Origin: Myxococcales bacterium
GTDB lineage: Bacteria > Myxococcota_A > Bradymonadia > UBA7976 > UBA1532
Direction: 5' to 3'
DNA: 64,000 nt
NCBI GenBank assembly: GCA_020633555.1
Contig: JACKDL010000033.1
Span: forward strand, 1 to 64,000
Shown: positions 1 through 10,030 of the stretch, piece after piece
Layout: each line of letters begins with the position of its first letter
How positions within the stretch are numbered: the first letter of the stretch is position 1
The notes under the pieces: generated by a model
What the model saw: the letters and a program-made list of their open reading frames with translations, nothing else
The model's database searches: none
What the model was told of the DNA's origin: nothing
Made by a program: the position numbers and the translations under genes

Positions 1-1
1 G

Positions 2-1330
2 GCCCAGCAGGCGCGGGCGGCCGACATCCGGGCCGCGGCGCTGGTGGGCGCCGACGGGCTCCGGGCCGCGCTGCGGCAGCTCGACCGGCTGCACGCGGTG
101 GCTCGCGCGGCGGGGCGGCAGCAGATGAGCAACGCCTTCGATCGGCGGCGGATCTGCGGCGATCTGCCCCGGCTGGTCGCCCTGGAGGCGGCCAACCCCA
201 GCGCCTCGGTGAGTGGGCACGAGGGGCCTGCGGGCGTTCGGCTGGTCCACCTGAAGGGGCTGGACACGCAGGGCATGGCCCGGGACGAGCGCAGCGCGGC
301 GACCCTGTTCGACGGCTTCGCCGATCTGTGCCAGGCGGCCACTCGCGCGCGCTACGCCGGCTGGATGCGCCACGCCCCCGAGCCCCTGCAGCTCGTGGAT
401 CCGGCGGCGTTCCGTACCGATCGGCGCGTGGCCAACGCCGAGGTGGATCTGCTCGACGACTTCCTGGGCGGTGGGCGGCCCGCGTCGCGCCGGGTCCTGG
501 CGGCCGGGGCGGCGGCGCCGCTGGGGGCTGACCCCATCGGCGAGCTGCAGCGGCTGCGGGCGCGCTGCCTGACCGCAGGGGACGATCTGGAGGAGGCACG
601 GCGCCAGTGGACGGACGCCGACTTCGCCTTCCAGAACGTCCGGCAGGGCGCCGAGCTGGCCGAGCTGGGGGTGCGCTTCGACCCGCAGGACTACGGGGTC
701 GAGAGCGACGCCCCGGAAGCCCTGGAGGCGGCGGTCCAGGCGCAGCGGCAGGCCCGCCGCGAGGCCGAGGCGCTGCTGGGCGCGGTGGAGGCCCAGGTGA
801 TCCGCCGGCTGGCGCTGGCGGGGGCCCTGGCCTTCGATCCGGTGCGCAGCAACGAGCTGCCGGGCGTGGCCCGCGCCCGGGGGCGGCTGCCCGCCCTGTG
901 GGCGCTGGCCGAGGGGCTGAGTGCGGCGATGGCGCCGCTGAGCGCCCTGCACGACGCGGTGATGCTGCTGACCGTGCACAGCCAGCAGGCGGGTCGGGAT
1001 CCCGCCCGCCAGGCCGATCGGCGCGAGCGCGCCGGTGAGGCGTGGGCGGGGCTGTGGCACCGCCTGCCCGAGGGGCCCTGCCCGCTGGATCCGCAGGTGC
1101 CGCTGCGGGACTGGCTGATGGGCGCACAGAAGCTGTCCCCCGTGGATCCGATGGGCGTCTTCCACGCCTACCGGCGCGTGGTGCCACGCTTCGACGCGCT
1201 GGCCTGGCGGGTGCTGGCGGAGCAGGCGGCCATCGCCCGGGCGGTGGAGGCCGCCCTGCTGGAGCGCCGCGCGCCCACCTTCGAGGAGCTGCCGGGCATC
1301 GACCTGGCGAGCCTGGACCTGGCGGGCTGA
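2..1330 (+). CDS. C-terminal part of a possible M48-like metallopeptidase (5' end outside window)
   Basis: The reading frame is open from the first bases, so the true start lies upstream; GTG at 44 is only the first start codon inside the window. The visible beginning (AADIRAAALVGADGL, then a Leu-rich helix) resembles the segment after the HExxH helix of M48 peptidases, where an acidic residue followed by Ala/Ala-x-Leu-x-G forms the third zinc-ligand region. No HExxH is visible here. The remaining ~400 residues are Ala/Arg/Leu-rich and helical with no motif I recognise. It ends 20 bases before the stop of the convergent methyltransferase gene. The M48 assignment is inference from a short stretch. 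Confidence 0.5.
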   Translation, partial: AQQARAADIRAAALVGADGLRAALRQLDRLHAVARAAGRQQMSNAFDRRRICGDLPRLVALEAANPSASVSGHEGPAGVRLVHLKGLDTQGMARDERSAATLFDGFADLCQAATRARYAGWMRHAPEPLQLVDPAAFRTDRRVANAEVDLLDDFLGGGRPASRRVLAAGAAAPLGADPIGELQRLRARCLTAGDDLEEARRQWTDADFAFQNVRQGAELAELGVRFDPQDYGVESDAPEALEAAVQAQRQARREAEALLGAVEAQVIRRLALAGALAFDPVRSNELPGVARARGRLPALWALAEGLSAAMAPLSALHDAVMLLTVHSQQAGRDPARQADRRERAGEAWAGLWHRLPEGPCPLDPQVPLRDWLMGAQKLSPVDPMGVFHAYRRVVPRFDALAWRVLAEQAAIARAVEAALLERRAPTFEELPGIDLASLDLAG

Positions 1331-1350
1331 CCCGCCGGCGGACGGGGGGA

Positions 1351-2193
1351 TCAGCCGGGCATCTGCCAGGTCAGGCTGTAGAAGAACCGGCTGGGCTGCT
1401 CATCGGCCAGCACCTGCGCCCCCGGCGGCAAGCGGTCCACGGGGCTGTGGGGGTTGCGGTCATAGAAGGTCACGGCCTTGAAGGCCAGCCGGTGGCCCAG
1501 CCCGTGCGGCCGTCCGGGATCGAGCTGCTCGTCACACACCACGATGGGGGTGCCCGGGCGGGCCACCCGGGCCATCTCGGCCAGGGCGCGCCCCGCGTCG
1601 GCGAAGGCGTTGATGCCCCCCACATGGAGCACCCGATCGAAGCTGGCGGTGGCGAAGGGCAGCCGGTGGGCGTCGCCGAGCAGCAGCCGGGCGTCGCCGG
1701 CGCGGCCGCTCGCCTGCAGGCGGCCCACCATGCCCGCGCTCAGGTCCAGCCCCCAGATCTGAGCCTGCACGCCCTTGGGCAGCCGGGCCCGCAGCCGGGG
1801 CAGGTTGGCCCCCGTGCCTACGCTCACCTCCAGGATGCGCACGGGCCGATCGGTGGGCAGGTCGTCCAGGGCCATGCGGGTCAGGTACTGCTCGCGCAGG
1901 TGGTCTTCGGTCTCACGGGGGCCCTGAAACAGCGGCAGCAGGAGCCGCACAGCCGGATCGTGGGCCCGGGGCACGGCGTCGTAGAACCAGCGCCGCATGA
2001 AGCGATCGGGGCCCTGGATCCAGGCCTCGCGGTACAGCCGGGGCAGGCCCGCCAGCACGGCCCAGCCCTCGCCCCCGCCCTGGGGCCGCAGGCGCCCGCG
2101 CGCCAGGTGTCCGCGCCGGTCCAGGGCCCCGTCGAAGGTCAGGGGCCGACCGCTCTCGGGGCACCGGAGGATCGCCACGTCGTCGGGGGTCAT
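1351..2193 (-). CDS. Class I SAM-dependent methyltransferase
   Basis: 280 residues from the ATG at 2193. Motif I is visible at residues 120-130 (ILEVSVGTGAN), with the acidic SAM-ribose position at Asp150 (GLDLS), then a post-motif region (LLLGDAHRLPFATASFDRV) and GGINAFAD, typical of UbiE/Methyltransf_11 proteins. The first ~55 residues (CPESGRPLTF, later EGWAVLAGLPRL) resemble the Trm112-like N-terminal segment found on some such enzymes, but only one Cys remains. The substrate cannot be read from sequence; lipid, quinone and small-molecule methylation are all possible. The frame stays open upstream, but this start is preferred because the longer form would run through the divergent patatin gene. 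Confidence 0.8.
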   Translation of the reverse strand: MTPDDVAILRCPESGRPLTFDGALDRRGHLARGRLRPQGGGEGWAVLAGLPRLYREAWIQGPDRFMRRWFYDAVPRAHDPAVRLLLPLFQGPRETEDHLREQYLTRMALDDLPTDRPVRILEVSVGTGANLPRLRARLPKGVQAQIWGLDLSAGMVGRLQASGRAGDARLLLGDAHRLPFATASFDRVLHVGGINAFADAGRALAEMARVARPGTPIVVCDEQLDPGRPHGLGHRLAFKAVTFYDRNPHSPVDRLPPGAQVLADEQPSRFFYSLTWQMPG

Positions 2194-2290
2194 CGCGCGC
2201 CCTCGTCGTTGCGTGTCGGCCCGGCTGCGTGGTGTGCTCTGCGCCTGGCCGCCAATCCCTGAAGGTGGCACGCCCCGAAGGAGGACGGCA

Positions 2291-5011
2291 ATGGAGCGGC
2301 GCCGCGGCCCGGTCGATCCGCAAGACCCCAAGGCCCGGCTCAAGGCCTTGCGGGCGCAGCCTGCCTTCAGCGTCCTGCCCGAGCCGGCCCTGGTGGCCCT
2401 GGCCGGCGCGATGGGCCGAATCGAGCCGCTCCGCAAGGGCGCGCTGCTGTGGGCCAGCCCCGCCGACACCGCCTTCCAGCTCCTGGCCCTGCACGGACAG
2501 CTTGCGGTGGCGCTCATGGGCGACGGCCGCAGCGGCGCTGATCTGAAGGCCACCCGCGAGCTGACGTTGGATGGCGACGACGGCACCTGGGCCCGGGTCC
2601 ACGTACCGGGCCGGCCGGTGCTGGTGGGGGGCGCGCTGCTGCCCGTGGGCCCTGCGGCGGCCCGGGTGGACTTCGAGGCCCTGGTGGACTCCGCGGTGTA
2701 CCGCGTCAGCCACGACGAGCTCGCGCACGCCCTGGCCCCCCACGGCTGGACGGGGGGGAAGCTGGAGGGGCTCCTGGCCCGCCTGGCCATGGCCGCCGCC
2801 TTCGAGGTCAGCCCCGATCTCCGGCAGGTGGCCCGCAGCGAACGGCGGCTCATCCTCGACCGCGTGCGCCTGGAGCGCGTCGAGCAGGTCACAGAGCTCC
2901 AGGGTCCTGGCGAGCCGGTGCGTCGCGCCGCCTGGGTGATGGACGGGCGCGTCGACCTGCACCTGGAGGGTGAGCCTCCTGTGGCGCTGGGCTTGGGTGA
3001 CCTGGTGGGCGTCGAGGCGCTGCAGGCGCGGACCACCGCCAGCGCCTGCCGGGCGGTGGCTCAGCCTGGCGCGGTGCTGGCCGTGCTGGACCGGTTCGAG
3101 GCGGGGCGGCACCCCAACGCCGATGTCTGGTGGCTGCGCGCCACGGCGGCCTGGTTTGCCGACTTTGCGGATTCCCGGGGCGCCGTGGAGGCCGCTCGCC
3201 TCACGGTGGTCAACGCCCTGGCCGCTCAGCCCGACCTGCAGAACCTGCCCCGGCCCCGTCTGCACGCGCTGCTGCAGGGGGCCCGGCAGGTCATCTGGCG
3301 GGTCGGCCTGTCGGCGCCGTCGCTCATCCACCGCCGTGGCGGCTACGTGGTGGTGCTCGAGGGTGAGATGGTGCGGGTGCGCGAACGCCCCGAGGCCAAG
3401 GGCCGGCGGCGCCCCCCAGTGGAGGTGCTGGAGGTGGTGGGACCCGGCCAGTGTGCCTTCGTGGGCGACGCCAGCACCATCGGCCAGACGGGCGCCTGGC
3501 GGGCGCGGCTACCCGCCAAGGTCATCTACATCAGCCGGCACCGCTGCGACGAGGTGGCCGCGGGGGGCGGCACCTTCCACAGCCGCACCGAGGCTCGCCA
3601 GCGCGCTCGGGCGCACCTGCTGCAGAGCCTCGATGACGGCATCGACGTGGCGCTGGTGACCGCCCTGGGCCCCGTGCCGTCCGAGCGCCTGATGGCCTTG
3701 GCCACCGCCCTGGCCGAACGCCTGCAAGGCGACTTCGCGGAGCGGACGCTCGTGGCCCAGCTCGCGCTCGACGCCGGGCGGCGGCGCATCGCGAGCCACC
3801 CGTGGGGCAGCCTGCTCACCGTGCCTTGGAGCGCCACCGCGGGCCCGAGCGAGCTTCGGGCCACCCTGGCCGACGTGCTGCCGGGGACCCCGCGCTACGA
3901 CCAGGTGTTGGTCCTGCCGCCCCCGGGCACGCCCAACCGCCTGCTGGCCCCCGTGGTGGATCGGGCGCTGCTCGTCGACGACGGGGGGCGGGCGCGGCTG
4001 AACGCCGACGAGCCGGGCCTGCCCTACATCTATGCGCCCTTCGACGCGGCGCCTGCGCGCCGTCTCAGCGCCTACCCGCCGTCGACGGTGCGCTTCCCCT
4101 TCGCGCTGTCGGCCCTGGACCCCACCCACCACGGCGAGCGCCTGGCGGCGCTGGCCCGGGCCGTCAGCGGCCGGCGGGTGGGGGTGGCCCTGGGCGGCGG
4201 CGGGGCGTGGGGCTACATGCACCTGGCGGTGCTGTACCACATGGACCGCCGGGGGGTGCCGGTGGACATGGTGTCGGGTGCCAGCTTCGGCGCGGTGGTG
4301 GGCAGCTACTATGCGGCCAAGGGCGTGGACGGCCTCATCCAGCTCCTGCACCGCCAGTGGCCGCTGCTGGCCAACGTGGCGGTGGGCGCGGTCACGGGCA
4401 AGGCCCTGCAAGCGCACATGGATCGCGAGCTGGCCTGGCCCGACGGGCGCTTCCGCGACCTGCGCGAGACCCCGGTGCCCTTCTTCCCCGCGTGTACGGA
4501 CCTGGTCACCGCCAGCCAGACCACGGTGCTCAGCGGCACCATGGGGCGGGGCGTGCGGGCCTCGGGCAGCCTGCCACCGTTCTTCGCGCCCACCTTCCGC
4601 CCGGGCCAGGTGCTGCTGGACGGCGCCCTGAGCGCCAACGTGCCGGCCCAGGTGCTCGAGAACGAGGGCGCCGAGCTCATCGTGGCCTCCGAGGTCATCC
4701 CCGCCACGCGCGTGAGCCCCGAGCGGGGCACCGGCGGGCTGCTCGAGCTGGCCCGCGACCTGAACCCGCTGAAGCGCGCGGCCTACGCCCTGCGGGGGGT
4801 GCTGACCCTGGCCGAGACCGCCAGCGAGATGAGCGCCACCGTGGCCCGCGTGGTGTTCAGCGAGACAGGCACCCGCCGGGTGCTGCCCTTCAGCATGGCC
4901 AACGCCGAGGCGGTCATCGACTCCGCGGTGAGCGATCCGGGGTTCTGGAACACCATGCGGCGCCTCGAGACCATGTGGGAGCGGATGAAGCAGCCCCGCA
5001 GCCAGCGGTAG
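2291..5011 (+). CDS. Patatin-like phospholipase with cNMP-binding-like repeats (NTE type)
   Basis: 906 residues from ATG 2291, which has GGAGG eight bases upstream. The C-terminal third is a patatin/NTE catalytic domain: oxyanion-hole loop GVALGGGGAWGYMH near residue 635, nucleophile elbow GASFG (Ser near 664) and the dyad Asp in DGALSANVP near 777. The N-terminal ~450 residues contain degenerate cyclic-nucleotide-binding-like beta-roll segments (about 25-120, 200-260 and 345-430, the last with VVVLEGEMVRV). This matches NTE/RssA-like lysophospholipases that join cNMP domains to patatin. Residues between 430 and 620 resemble the nucleotide-handling spacer of the family. Probably a membrane-associated phospholipid hydrolase. 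Divergent from the methyltransferase with 97 bp between starts. Confidence 0.85.
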   Translation: MERRRGPVDPQDPKARLKALRAQPAFSVLPEPALVALAGAMGRIEPLRKGALLWASPADTAFQLLALHGQLAVALMGDGRSGADLKATRELTLDGDDGTWARVHVPGRPVLVGGALLPVGPAAARVDFEALVDSAVYRVSHDELAHALAPHGWTGGKLEGLLARLAMAAAFEVSPDLRQVARSERRLILDRVRLERVEQVTELQGPGEPVRRAAWVMDGRVDLHLEGEPPVALGLGDLVGVEALQARTTASACRAVAQPGAVLAVLDRFEAGRHPNADVWWLRATAAWFADFADSRGAVEAARLTVVNALAAQPDLQNLPRPRLHALLQGARQVIWRVGLSAPSLIHRRGGYVVVLEGEMVRVRERPEAKGRRRPPVEVLEVVGPGQCAFVGDASTIGQTGAWRARLPAKVIYISRHRCDEVAAGGGTFHSRTEARQRARAHLLQSLDDGIDVALVTALGPVPSERLMALATALAERLQGDFAERTLVAQLALDAGRRRIASHPWGSLLTVPWSATAGPSELRATLADVLPGTPRYDQVLVLPPPGTPNRLLAPVVDRALLVDDGGRARLNADEPGLPYIYAPFDAAPARRLSAYPPSTVRFPFALSALDPTHHGERLAALARAVSGRRVGVALGGGGAWGYMHLAVLYHMDRRGVPVDMVSGASFGAVVGSYYAAKGVDGLIQLLHRQWPLLANVAVGAVTGKALQAHMDRELAWPDGRFRDLRETPVPFFPACTDLVTASQTTVLSGTMGRGVRASGSLPPFFAPTFRPGQVLLDGALSANVPAQVLENEGAELIVASEVIPATRVSPERGTGGLLELARDLNPLKRAAYALRGVLTLAETASEMSATVARVVFSETGTRRVLPFSMANAEAVIDSAVSDPGFWNTMRRLETMWERMKQPRSQR

Positions 5012-5117
5012 GGGTCCGCTCGGCGCGCCTTCCCGTCGCCTCGGGTGGCTCGCCAGGCCGCGACGCAGATCGGCCGAACGGCAGGTCGCCGTGGCCGATG
5101 CGGAGGGCGAGGGGGAG

Positions 5118-5136
5118 GGGGGCGCCGGGCGCCCCC
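5118..5136. terminator. GC-only hairpin between convergent genes
   Basis: A 9-bp perfect inverted repeat (GGGGGCGCC, one base, GGCGCCCCC) lies between the patatin stop (5011) and the metalloprotease stop (5169). A second inverted repeat, GGGCGGG at 5138-5144 with CCCGCCC at 5157-5163, follows. There is no T-run on either strand, so it may be a bidirectional roadblock rather than a classical intrinsic terminator. Confidence 0.3.
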
Positions 5137-5168
5137 GGGGCGGGTGGCGGGCCGGGCCCGCCCGCGGC

Positions 5169-8100
5169 TCAGTAGATGCCGCGGGCGTCGGCGCCGGCCA
5201 TGCGGAAGGCCGCCATGGACTGGCGCAGGAACGCGGGCATGGACTGGTAATCGCGCAGGGTCATGCAGGACCGGTTCGACTCGCAGGTGCAGTTCCAGTT
5301 GCCCTGGGGGTTGCACCCGATGATGCCGTTGCCCGCGATGCCGCCGAACGGCGTGATGTGGTCGATGCTGGGGTCGTACTTGACCACCGGCTGACCGCCG
5401 TCGCCGATGACGGGGATGTACCAGTCCGGCTCTTCGTCGCCGTCCAGGTCGGGGCCGTCGTTGACCTCGTAGGCGGCCGCGAGCTGCTCGTTGGCGTACT
5501 CCAGCACGCGGGCGGCGATGCCACGCTGCACCGTCTTGCCGAAGATCTCTTCCTTCCCGTAGGTCTTGGCCACATACACCCGGCCGTCGGGCAGGTGCAG
5601 CTCGATGCGGTTCTCGAAGCCGGGGTCGTTGTCGGCGCCCAGCTCCCACAGCCGCATCATGTCCACCCACCAGGTCTTCTGGTTCTCGGGCAGATACATC
5701 AGGGTCATGGCGATCAGGAACTTCTGCTGCTCCCACTTGACCTGCGGGTCGATGGCCACGGTGTCCTGGATGTTCTGCGCCGCGAAGGCCGGATCGTTCT
5801 CGTTGCCGTAGGCGCCGCAGATCTGGGTGTCGTCGCTCGGGAAGCAGATGCGGGGGGTCGACCCCCACCACTGGATGAAGCCCAGCGGCTTGTCGGGGTA
5901 GCCCTCGTCATCCACCCGGGGGATGCCGCCGAAGCCGGCGGACAGGCGCATGCCCTTGAGCTGGTCGTCGCCGGTCAGGTTGTTGGCCAGCCAGCGGCGG
6001 AAGCCGTCGGGGAACAGATCGGCCATGGACACCGACCGGTAGCGGGGGTCGGTGAAGTCGGTGCGCGAGCTCGAGATGAAGTTGTCCACCGACTCCGTGA
6101 GGAGCATGGCGGTGTACATCTTCTCGTAGTAGCTGCCGGCGTTGATCGTGTACTGGCTGTCGTACTCGCCGTTGGTCTCGGAGAGCTGGTTCTCCACCGG
6201 GCGGCCGCCAATGCCCACCTGCTCCACGAAGCCGGTGGCGCCGTTGGGGATGGTCACCAGGGTCTCACCGGCGTTGCCCGTGAAGTCGCGGGCCGAGCGC
6301 AGCACGCCGTCGCCCTGGATCCGGAAGTGCTCGCCGTGCTCGGGGCGGGCGAGCTGCCGGGTGAAGTGGTCGAAGGCCAGGCCGCTGGCCAGGATGTTCT
6401 CCTTGAAGAACAGCGGGGCGATCACCGGCCAGAACTCGTTGAAGTCGTAGTTCACGCTCAGGGCGAAGTCCCGGTAGATGTTCTTCAGCAGGCCCAGGCC
6501 CTTGGCGCCGTCGCGCATCTTCTCGTTGTAGCGGCCCAGCGTCCGGTTCACGGCGCTGCGCACGCTGAAGCCCTGCCGGTTGCGCCGGTAGTTGTCGAAG
6601 ATGTGGTTGATCTCCTGCTGGCTGATGAAGAAGTCGAACAGCTCGTAGGGATCGGCGCCGTTGTCGTGGCGGTACACGCTCAGGTTGCCCAGATCGGCCC
6701 AGGAGTCGGTGCCGAAGCCGTAGGGCACGCGGATGCGGTTGTCGGGGTCGACGCTGCCGCCGCCACGGTAGAAGCCGTTGGCGGTGTCGTCATCGCCCGG
6801 GGTGCGCAGGTCGGACCAGCGGGCGTAGTCCACCGGCTGCTGCTTGCAGCGCTTGTACTCGCCGTTCACCGGCACCAGGTGCCCGTCCAGCACGGCGTCC
6901 CACTTGCCGTAGAGGGCCTCGTCCCAGTCGGCCGGCTTGAAGGTCTCGGGCGAGACCGCCTGGCAGTCCTGGATCAGGTCGAAGTTCTTGTTGAGCTGGC
7001 TGTAGTGGAAGTCGTCCTCGCCGCCCGCGCTCCACGAGAAGCCCAGGATGCCGCCGAAGTTGTCCATCTTGCTCAGCACGCCCTGGCTGCGCGGGGTGCC
7101 CAGCTTGAAGGCGTCGTCCTCGTACACGGCCACGGTCTCGCCGTAGAACATCTTGGCGGCCGCGAAGTCGTAGGCGCCCAGGCCCAGCATGTCCTGGGTG
7201 TACTCGCCCGCGTAGTCCATCACCGACGAGTGCATGAACATCCAGATGAGGTTGTCGCGCTCGTTCTTGGTCATGGGGTCGAAGTAGCGGGGGCCGGTGC
7301 AGTCCTCGCCGCCCTCGGACAGATCGGTGCACTCGGCGTCGATCTCGCCGTTGTTGGTGCGCAGCTGCCAGTACTGGGGCCGGTAGTTGAAGGCGTCCGA
7401 GGAGCTCACGAAGTTGTGGCGCAGGCCGATGCTGTGCCCCATCTCGTGCACGATGACCGCGTAGTGGGCCTTGCGGGCGATGTAGCGGCGCATCTTCTCG
7501 GCGCGGGCGTACTGGGTGGCGCGGTCGTCGTTCGGGTTGAAGTCGCCGAACTTGCGCTCCATGACGTCGGCCATGCCCGTGAGCGACACGGGGGCGGGCG
7601 CCTCACCCAGCATGCACGAGCCCTGCTCGGCCAGGGCGATCTCGCGCATGTTGTACAGGTCGCGCTCGAAGGTGCGGTTGCCGCCGCGCAGGGGCGACAC
7701 GCGATCGAGCACGGCGTCGTTGGCCGGCAGGCCCTCGATGCCCATCAGCTCCTGCACCATGGGGGTGATGAGCTGGGCCTCGACGTCGGTGCCGGCGGCG
7801 GCGCGGGCGCGGGCCGCGTAGATGGGCTTCATCACCGAGGTGGCGTCCAGCTTGGCGCGCACCTGGTGCAGGCGGTGCTTGAGCTGGCGGGCCTGCTGCA
7901 GCACGTCGGCGGGCAGCTCCACGGCGTCGATGTCGAGCTCGGCGGCGTGCGCCCAGCCCTCGGCGCCCTCCTGGGCCCCCTTGTCCTGGAAGGCGAAGGC
8001 GCGGGCGGCCTGGGTGAGCTGGGTCTTGCTCATCTTGGGGCTCAGCTTGCCCTTCGAGACGTTCTCGGCGGCCTGGGCCCAGCGGCGGATGTGATCGCCC

Positions 8101-9998
8101 TCGGTGATGTCCGCGGTGGACAGCTCGCCCTTCATGTAGCGCATCAGATCCACGACCTTCTGCGACCACAGGTCGTTGACGTGGGCCCACACGTTGATGC
8201 TGGCCGAGATGGCCTGGCCGGTCAGGGGATCCTCGGCGTCGGTGTAGATGCCCCAGGGCGAGGGGGTCTGCGGGTTGTGCATGACGTTGACCTGGTGGTA
8301 GCGCAGGTCGCCCATGCGCACGCTCAGGGCGTTGTCGCAGGCCAGGGCCAGCTCGCTGGTGGGGTTCTCCCACGCGTTGACGCAGTCCGTGGGATCCACG
8401 TTCGCGGGCAGGCGCTTGTCACCGCAGGCGGCCGGATCGTCGTGGGCCACGGGGCTGTGGCACAGCACCACCATGGGCTCCATGTTGGCCAGGGCGATGA
8501 CCTCGGCGTTGTAGCCGCGCTGGCTGCCCAGGGTCTGAGCCAGGGCGTCGCAGTTCTGGCCGGCGTACGCGCGGCCCTCGCGGCAGTCCTTGACCTCGAG
8601 GGCCAGGCGCACGGTGTCCTCGTTCAGATCCTGCTGGCCGAAGTGCACGGGGAACTTCTCGACGCAGCTCGCCTTGGTGCCGCCGGTGGACACGCACTCG
8701 CTGTACTTGGCGGCGTTGACCGCCATGCGCAGGGCGACGTCCCACTCGTGGGTGGCCCAGCGGGTGGGCTCGAAGTACTCCATGTCGCTCTGGTCGGTGT
8801 AGTACCAGACCACCGGGTTCACCGCGCGCTGGGCGTAGGGCAGGGTGCAGCGCTGGCGGAAGACGTCGCACTTCGAGCCGGGGCCGGCGGCCTCGCACTC
8901 GTCCTCGGTGCCGTTGCCGTCCTCGTCGCGGTGCGGATCAGCCCCGTACGGGGTGGTCTCGGGGGTGTAGCACTCCAGCCAGCCCGTCATCTCGTCGGGG
9001 TTGGCGTAGAAGTGGCTGCGCTCCCAGATGTCATACCGCGCGATGAAGCGGTGCCACTTGTCATCGCTCATGCCGTAGTTGCGGGCGTAGCCGTTGCGCT
9101 CGACGGTGAACGCGCCGTAGGCCTGGAAGCGGAAGCCGTCCCAGTCCTGGGGCTCGTAGTCGGTGTCCACCACGCGGCGGAAGCTGTGGCGCAGGGTCAG
9201 CTCGACGGGGCTGCACTGGGCCGAGGGGCCGGTGCCGTTGAGGAAGTCGGGCTCCAGGAAGCACGCCGGGAAGGAGTCGATGCCCCAGCCCAGGTGGCTC
9301 AGGTCGATGACCTGGGGCTTCGCGAAGGCCTTGTTGGTGATGTCGAAGTAGCCGTTCTGAATGTCGAAGACCGGCGCGTGGGGATCGCGGGGATCCGTCA
9401 CGTCGTACTTCATGGACTCATAGCTGACGCCGCCGAACAGGCCCACCAGCGACAAGGTGTCGAAGTCGTAGTTGTCGGTGGACAGGTTCTCGCTGAAGTC
9501 CACCCGGAAGAACTGCCGCTCGTACCACGGACGGTCCGAGGCGTTCTCCTCGATGATGTTCAGCCGCTCGCCCGTGGTGGGGTTGTAGCTGTTCTGGATG
9601 TCGAAGTGGCTCTCGATGCGGAAGGCCACGGCCACGATGCCGTCGTTGACGGGGCCGCCGGTGCCCTTGCCGTCGGAGTCCTCGATGCGCTCGTAGGCGA
9701 TGCGACCGATGAGCATGTCCTCGGTGATCTGCCACTTGATGCGCGACATGGGCTGCGCGTAGGTGCTGGTGAACAGCCCGTCCTGCGAGGCCCCGTAGCC
9801 GACGTCGATGAGCGTCGCCTGGGTCCAGAACTCGGGATCATCCCGGGTGTCGGTCAGGTTCTCGCCCACGAAGAAGCTCTTCTCGAGGGCGAAGGGCTGC
9901 ACCCGGTTGATGGGGGGCCGCTCTTCGGCGCAGCCGGCGAAGAAGCCGACGGCCAGCGCAAGCAGCGCGACAACGGGAGAGTGCTTCGTGTGCTTCAC
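5169..9998 (-). CDS. Very large metzincin-type zinc metalloprotease lipoprotein
   Basis: 1609 residues from GTG 9998, preceded by an AGGTAGGA ribosome-binding site; ATG at 10019 (seven residues longer) is the alternative. The N-terminus has a hydrophobic stretch and lipobox FFAGC (Cys23), so it is probably a lipid-anchored envelope or secreted protein. The catalytic motif HEMGHSIGLRHN lies near residue 850, followed about 70 residues later by a Met-turn (SSVMDYAGEY), the metzincin signature seen in DUF4953-like zinc-dependent metalloproteases. The flanking ~800-residue N-terminal and ~680-residue C-terminal parts contain several Cys pairs and an EF-hand-like DEDGNGTEDEC. It follows the outer-membrane-type gene by about 30 bp and is probably co-transcribed with it. 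Confidence 0.8.
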   Translation of the reverse strand: MKHTKHSPVVALLALAVGFFAGCAEERPPINRVQPFALEKSFFVGENLTDTRDDPEFWTQATLIDVGYGASQDGLFTSTYAQPMSRIKWQITEDMLIGRIAYERIEDSDGKGTGGPVNDGIVAVAFRIESHFDIQNSYNPTTGERLNIIEENASDRPWYERQFFRVDFSENLSTDNYDFDTLSLVGLFGGVSYESMKYDVTDPRDPHAPVFDIQNGYFDITNKAFAKPQVIDLSHLGWGIDSFPACFLEPDFLNGTGPSAQCSPVELTLRHSFRRVVDTDYEPQDWDGFRFQAYGAFTVERNGYARNYGMSDDKWHRFIARYDIWERSHFYANPDEMTGWLECYTPETTPYGADPHRDEDGNGTEDECEAAGPGSKCDVFRQRCTLPYAQRAVNPVVWYYTDQSDMEYFEPTRWATHEWDVALRMAVNAAKYSECVSTGGTKASCVEKFPVHFGQQDLNEDTVRLALEVKDCREGRAYAGQNCDALAQTLGSQRGYNAEVIALANMEPMVVLCHSPVAHDDPAACGDKRLPANVDPTDCVNAWENPTSELALACDNALSVRMGDLRYHQVNVMHNPQTPSPWGIYTDAEDPLTGQAISASINVWAHVNDLWSQKVVDLMRYMKGELSTADITEGDHIRRWAQAAENVSKGKLSPKMSKTQLTQAARAFAFQDKGAQEGAEGWAHAAELDIDAVELPADVLQQARQLKHRLHQVRAKLDATSVMKPIYAARARAAAGTDVEAQLITPMVQELMGIEGLPANDAVLDRVSPLRGGNRTFERDLYNMREIALAEQGSCMLGEAPAPVSLTGMADVMERKFGDFNPNDDRATQYARAEKMRRYIARKAHYAVIVHEMGHSIGLRHNFVSSSDAFNYRPQYWQLRTNNGEIDAECTDLSEGGEDCTGPRYFDPMTKNERDNLIWMFMHSSVMDYAGEYTQDMLGLGAYDFAAAKMFYGETVAVYEDDAFKLGTPRSQGVLSKMDNFGGILGFSWSAGGEDDFHYSQLNKNFDLIQDCQAVSPETFKPADWDEALYGKWDAVLDGHLVPVNGEYKRCKQQPVDYARWSDLRTPGDDDTANGFYRGGGSVDPDNRIRVPYGFGTDSWADLGNLSVYRHDNGADPYELFDFFISQQEINHIFDNYRRNRQGFSVRSAVNRTLGRYNEKMRDGAKGLGLLKNIYRDFALSVNYDFNEFWPVIAPLFFKENILASGLAFDHFTRQLARPEHGEHFRIQGDGVLRSARDFTGNAGETLVTIPNGATGFVEQVGIGGRPVENQLSETNGEYDSQYTINAGSYYEKMYTAMLLTESVDNFISSSRTDFTDPRYRSVSMADLFPDGFRRWLANNLTGDDQLKGMRLSAGFGGIPRVDDEGYPDKPLGFIQWWGSTPRICFPSDDTQICGAYGNENDPAFAAQNIQDTVAIDPQVKWEQQKFLIAMTLMYLPENQKTWWVDMMRLWELGADNDPGFENRIELHLPDGRVYVAKTYGKEEIFGKTVQRGIAARVLEYANEQLAAAYEVNDGPDLDGDEEPDWYIPVIGDGGQPVVKYDPSIDHITPFGGIAGNGIIGCNPQGNWNCTCESNRSCMTLRDYQSMPAFLRQSMAAFRMAGADARGIY

Positions 9999-10030
9999 GT
10001 CGCTCGTCCTACCTCTCATGGGGTGGTGGC

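Noticed and set aside
1997..2290. A longer N-terminus for the patatin gene
   Set aside because: It would overlap the divergent methyltransferase gene and has no ribosome-binding site, while ATG 2291 has GGAGG.
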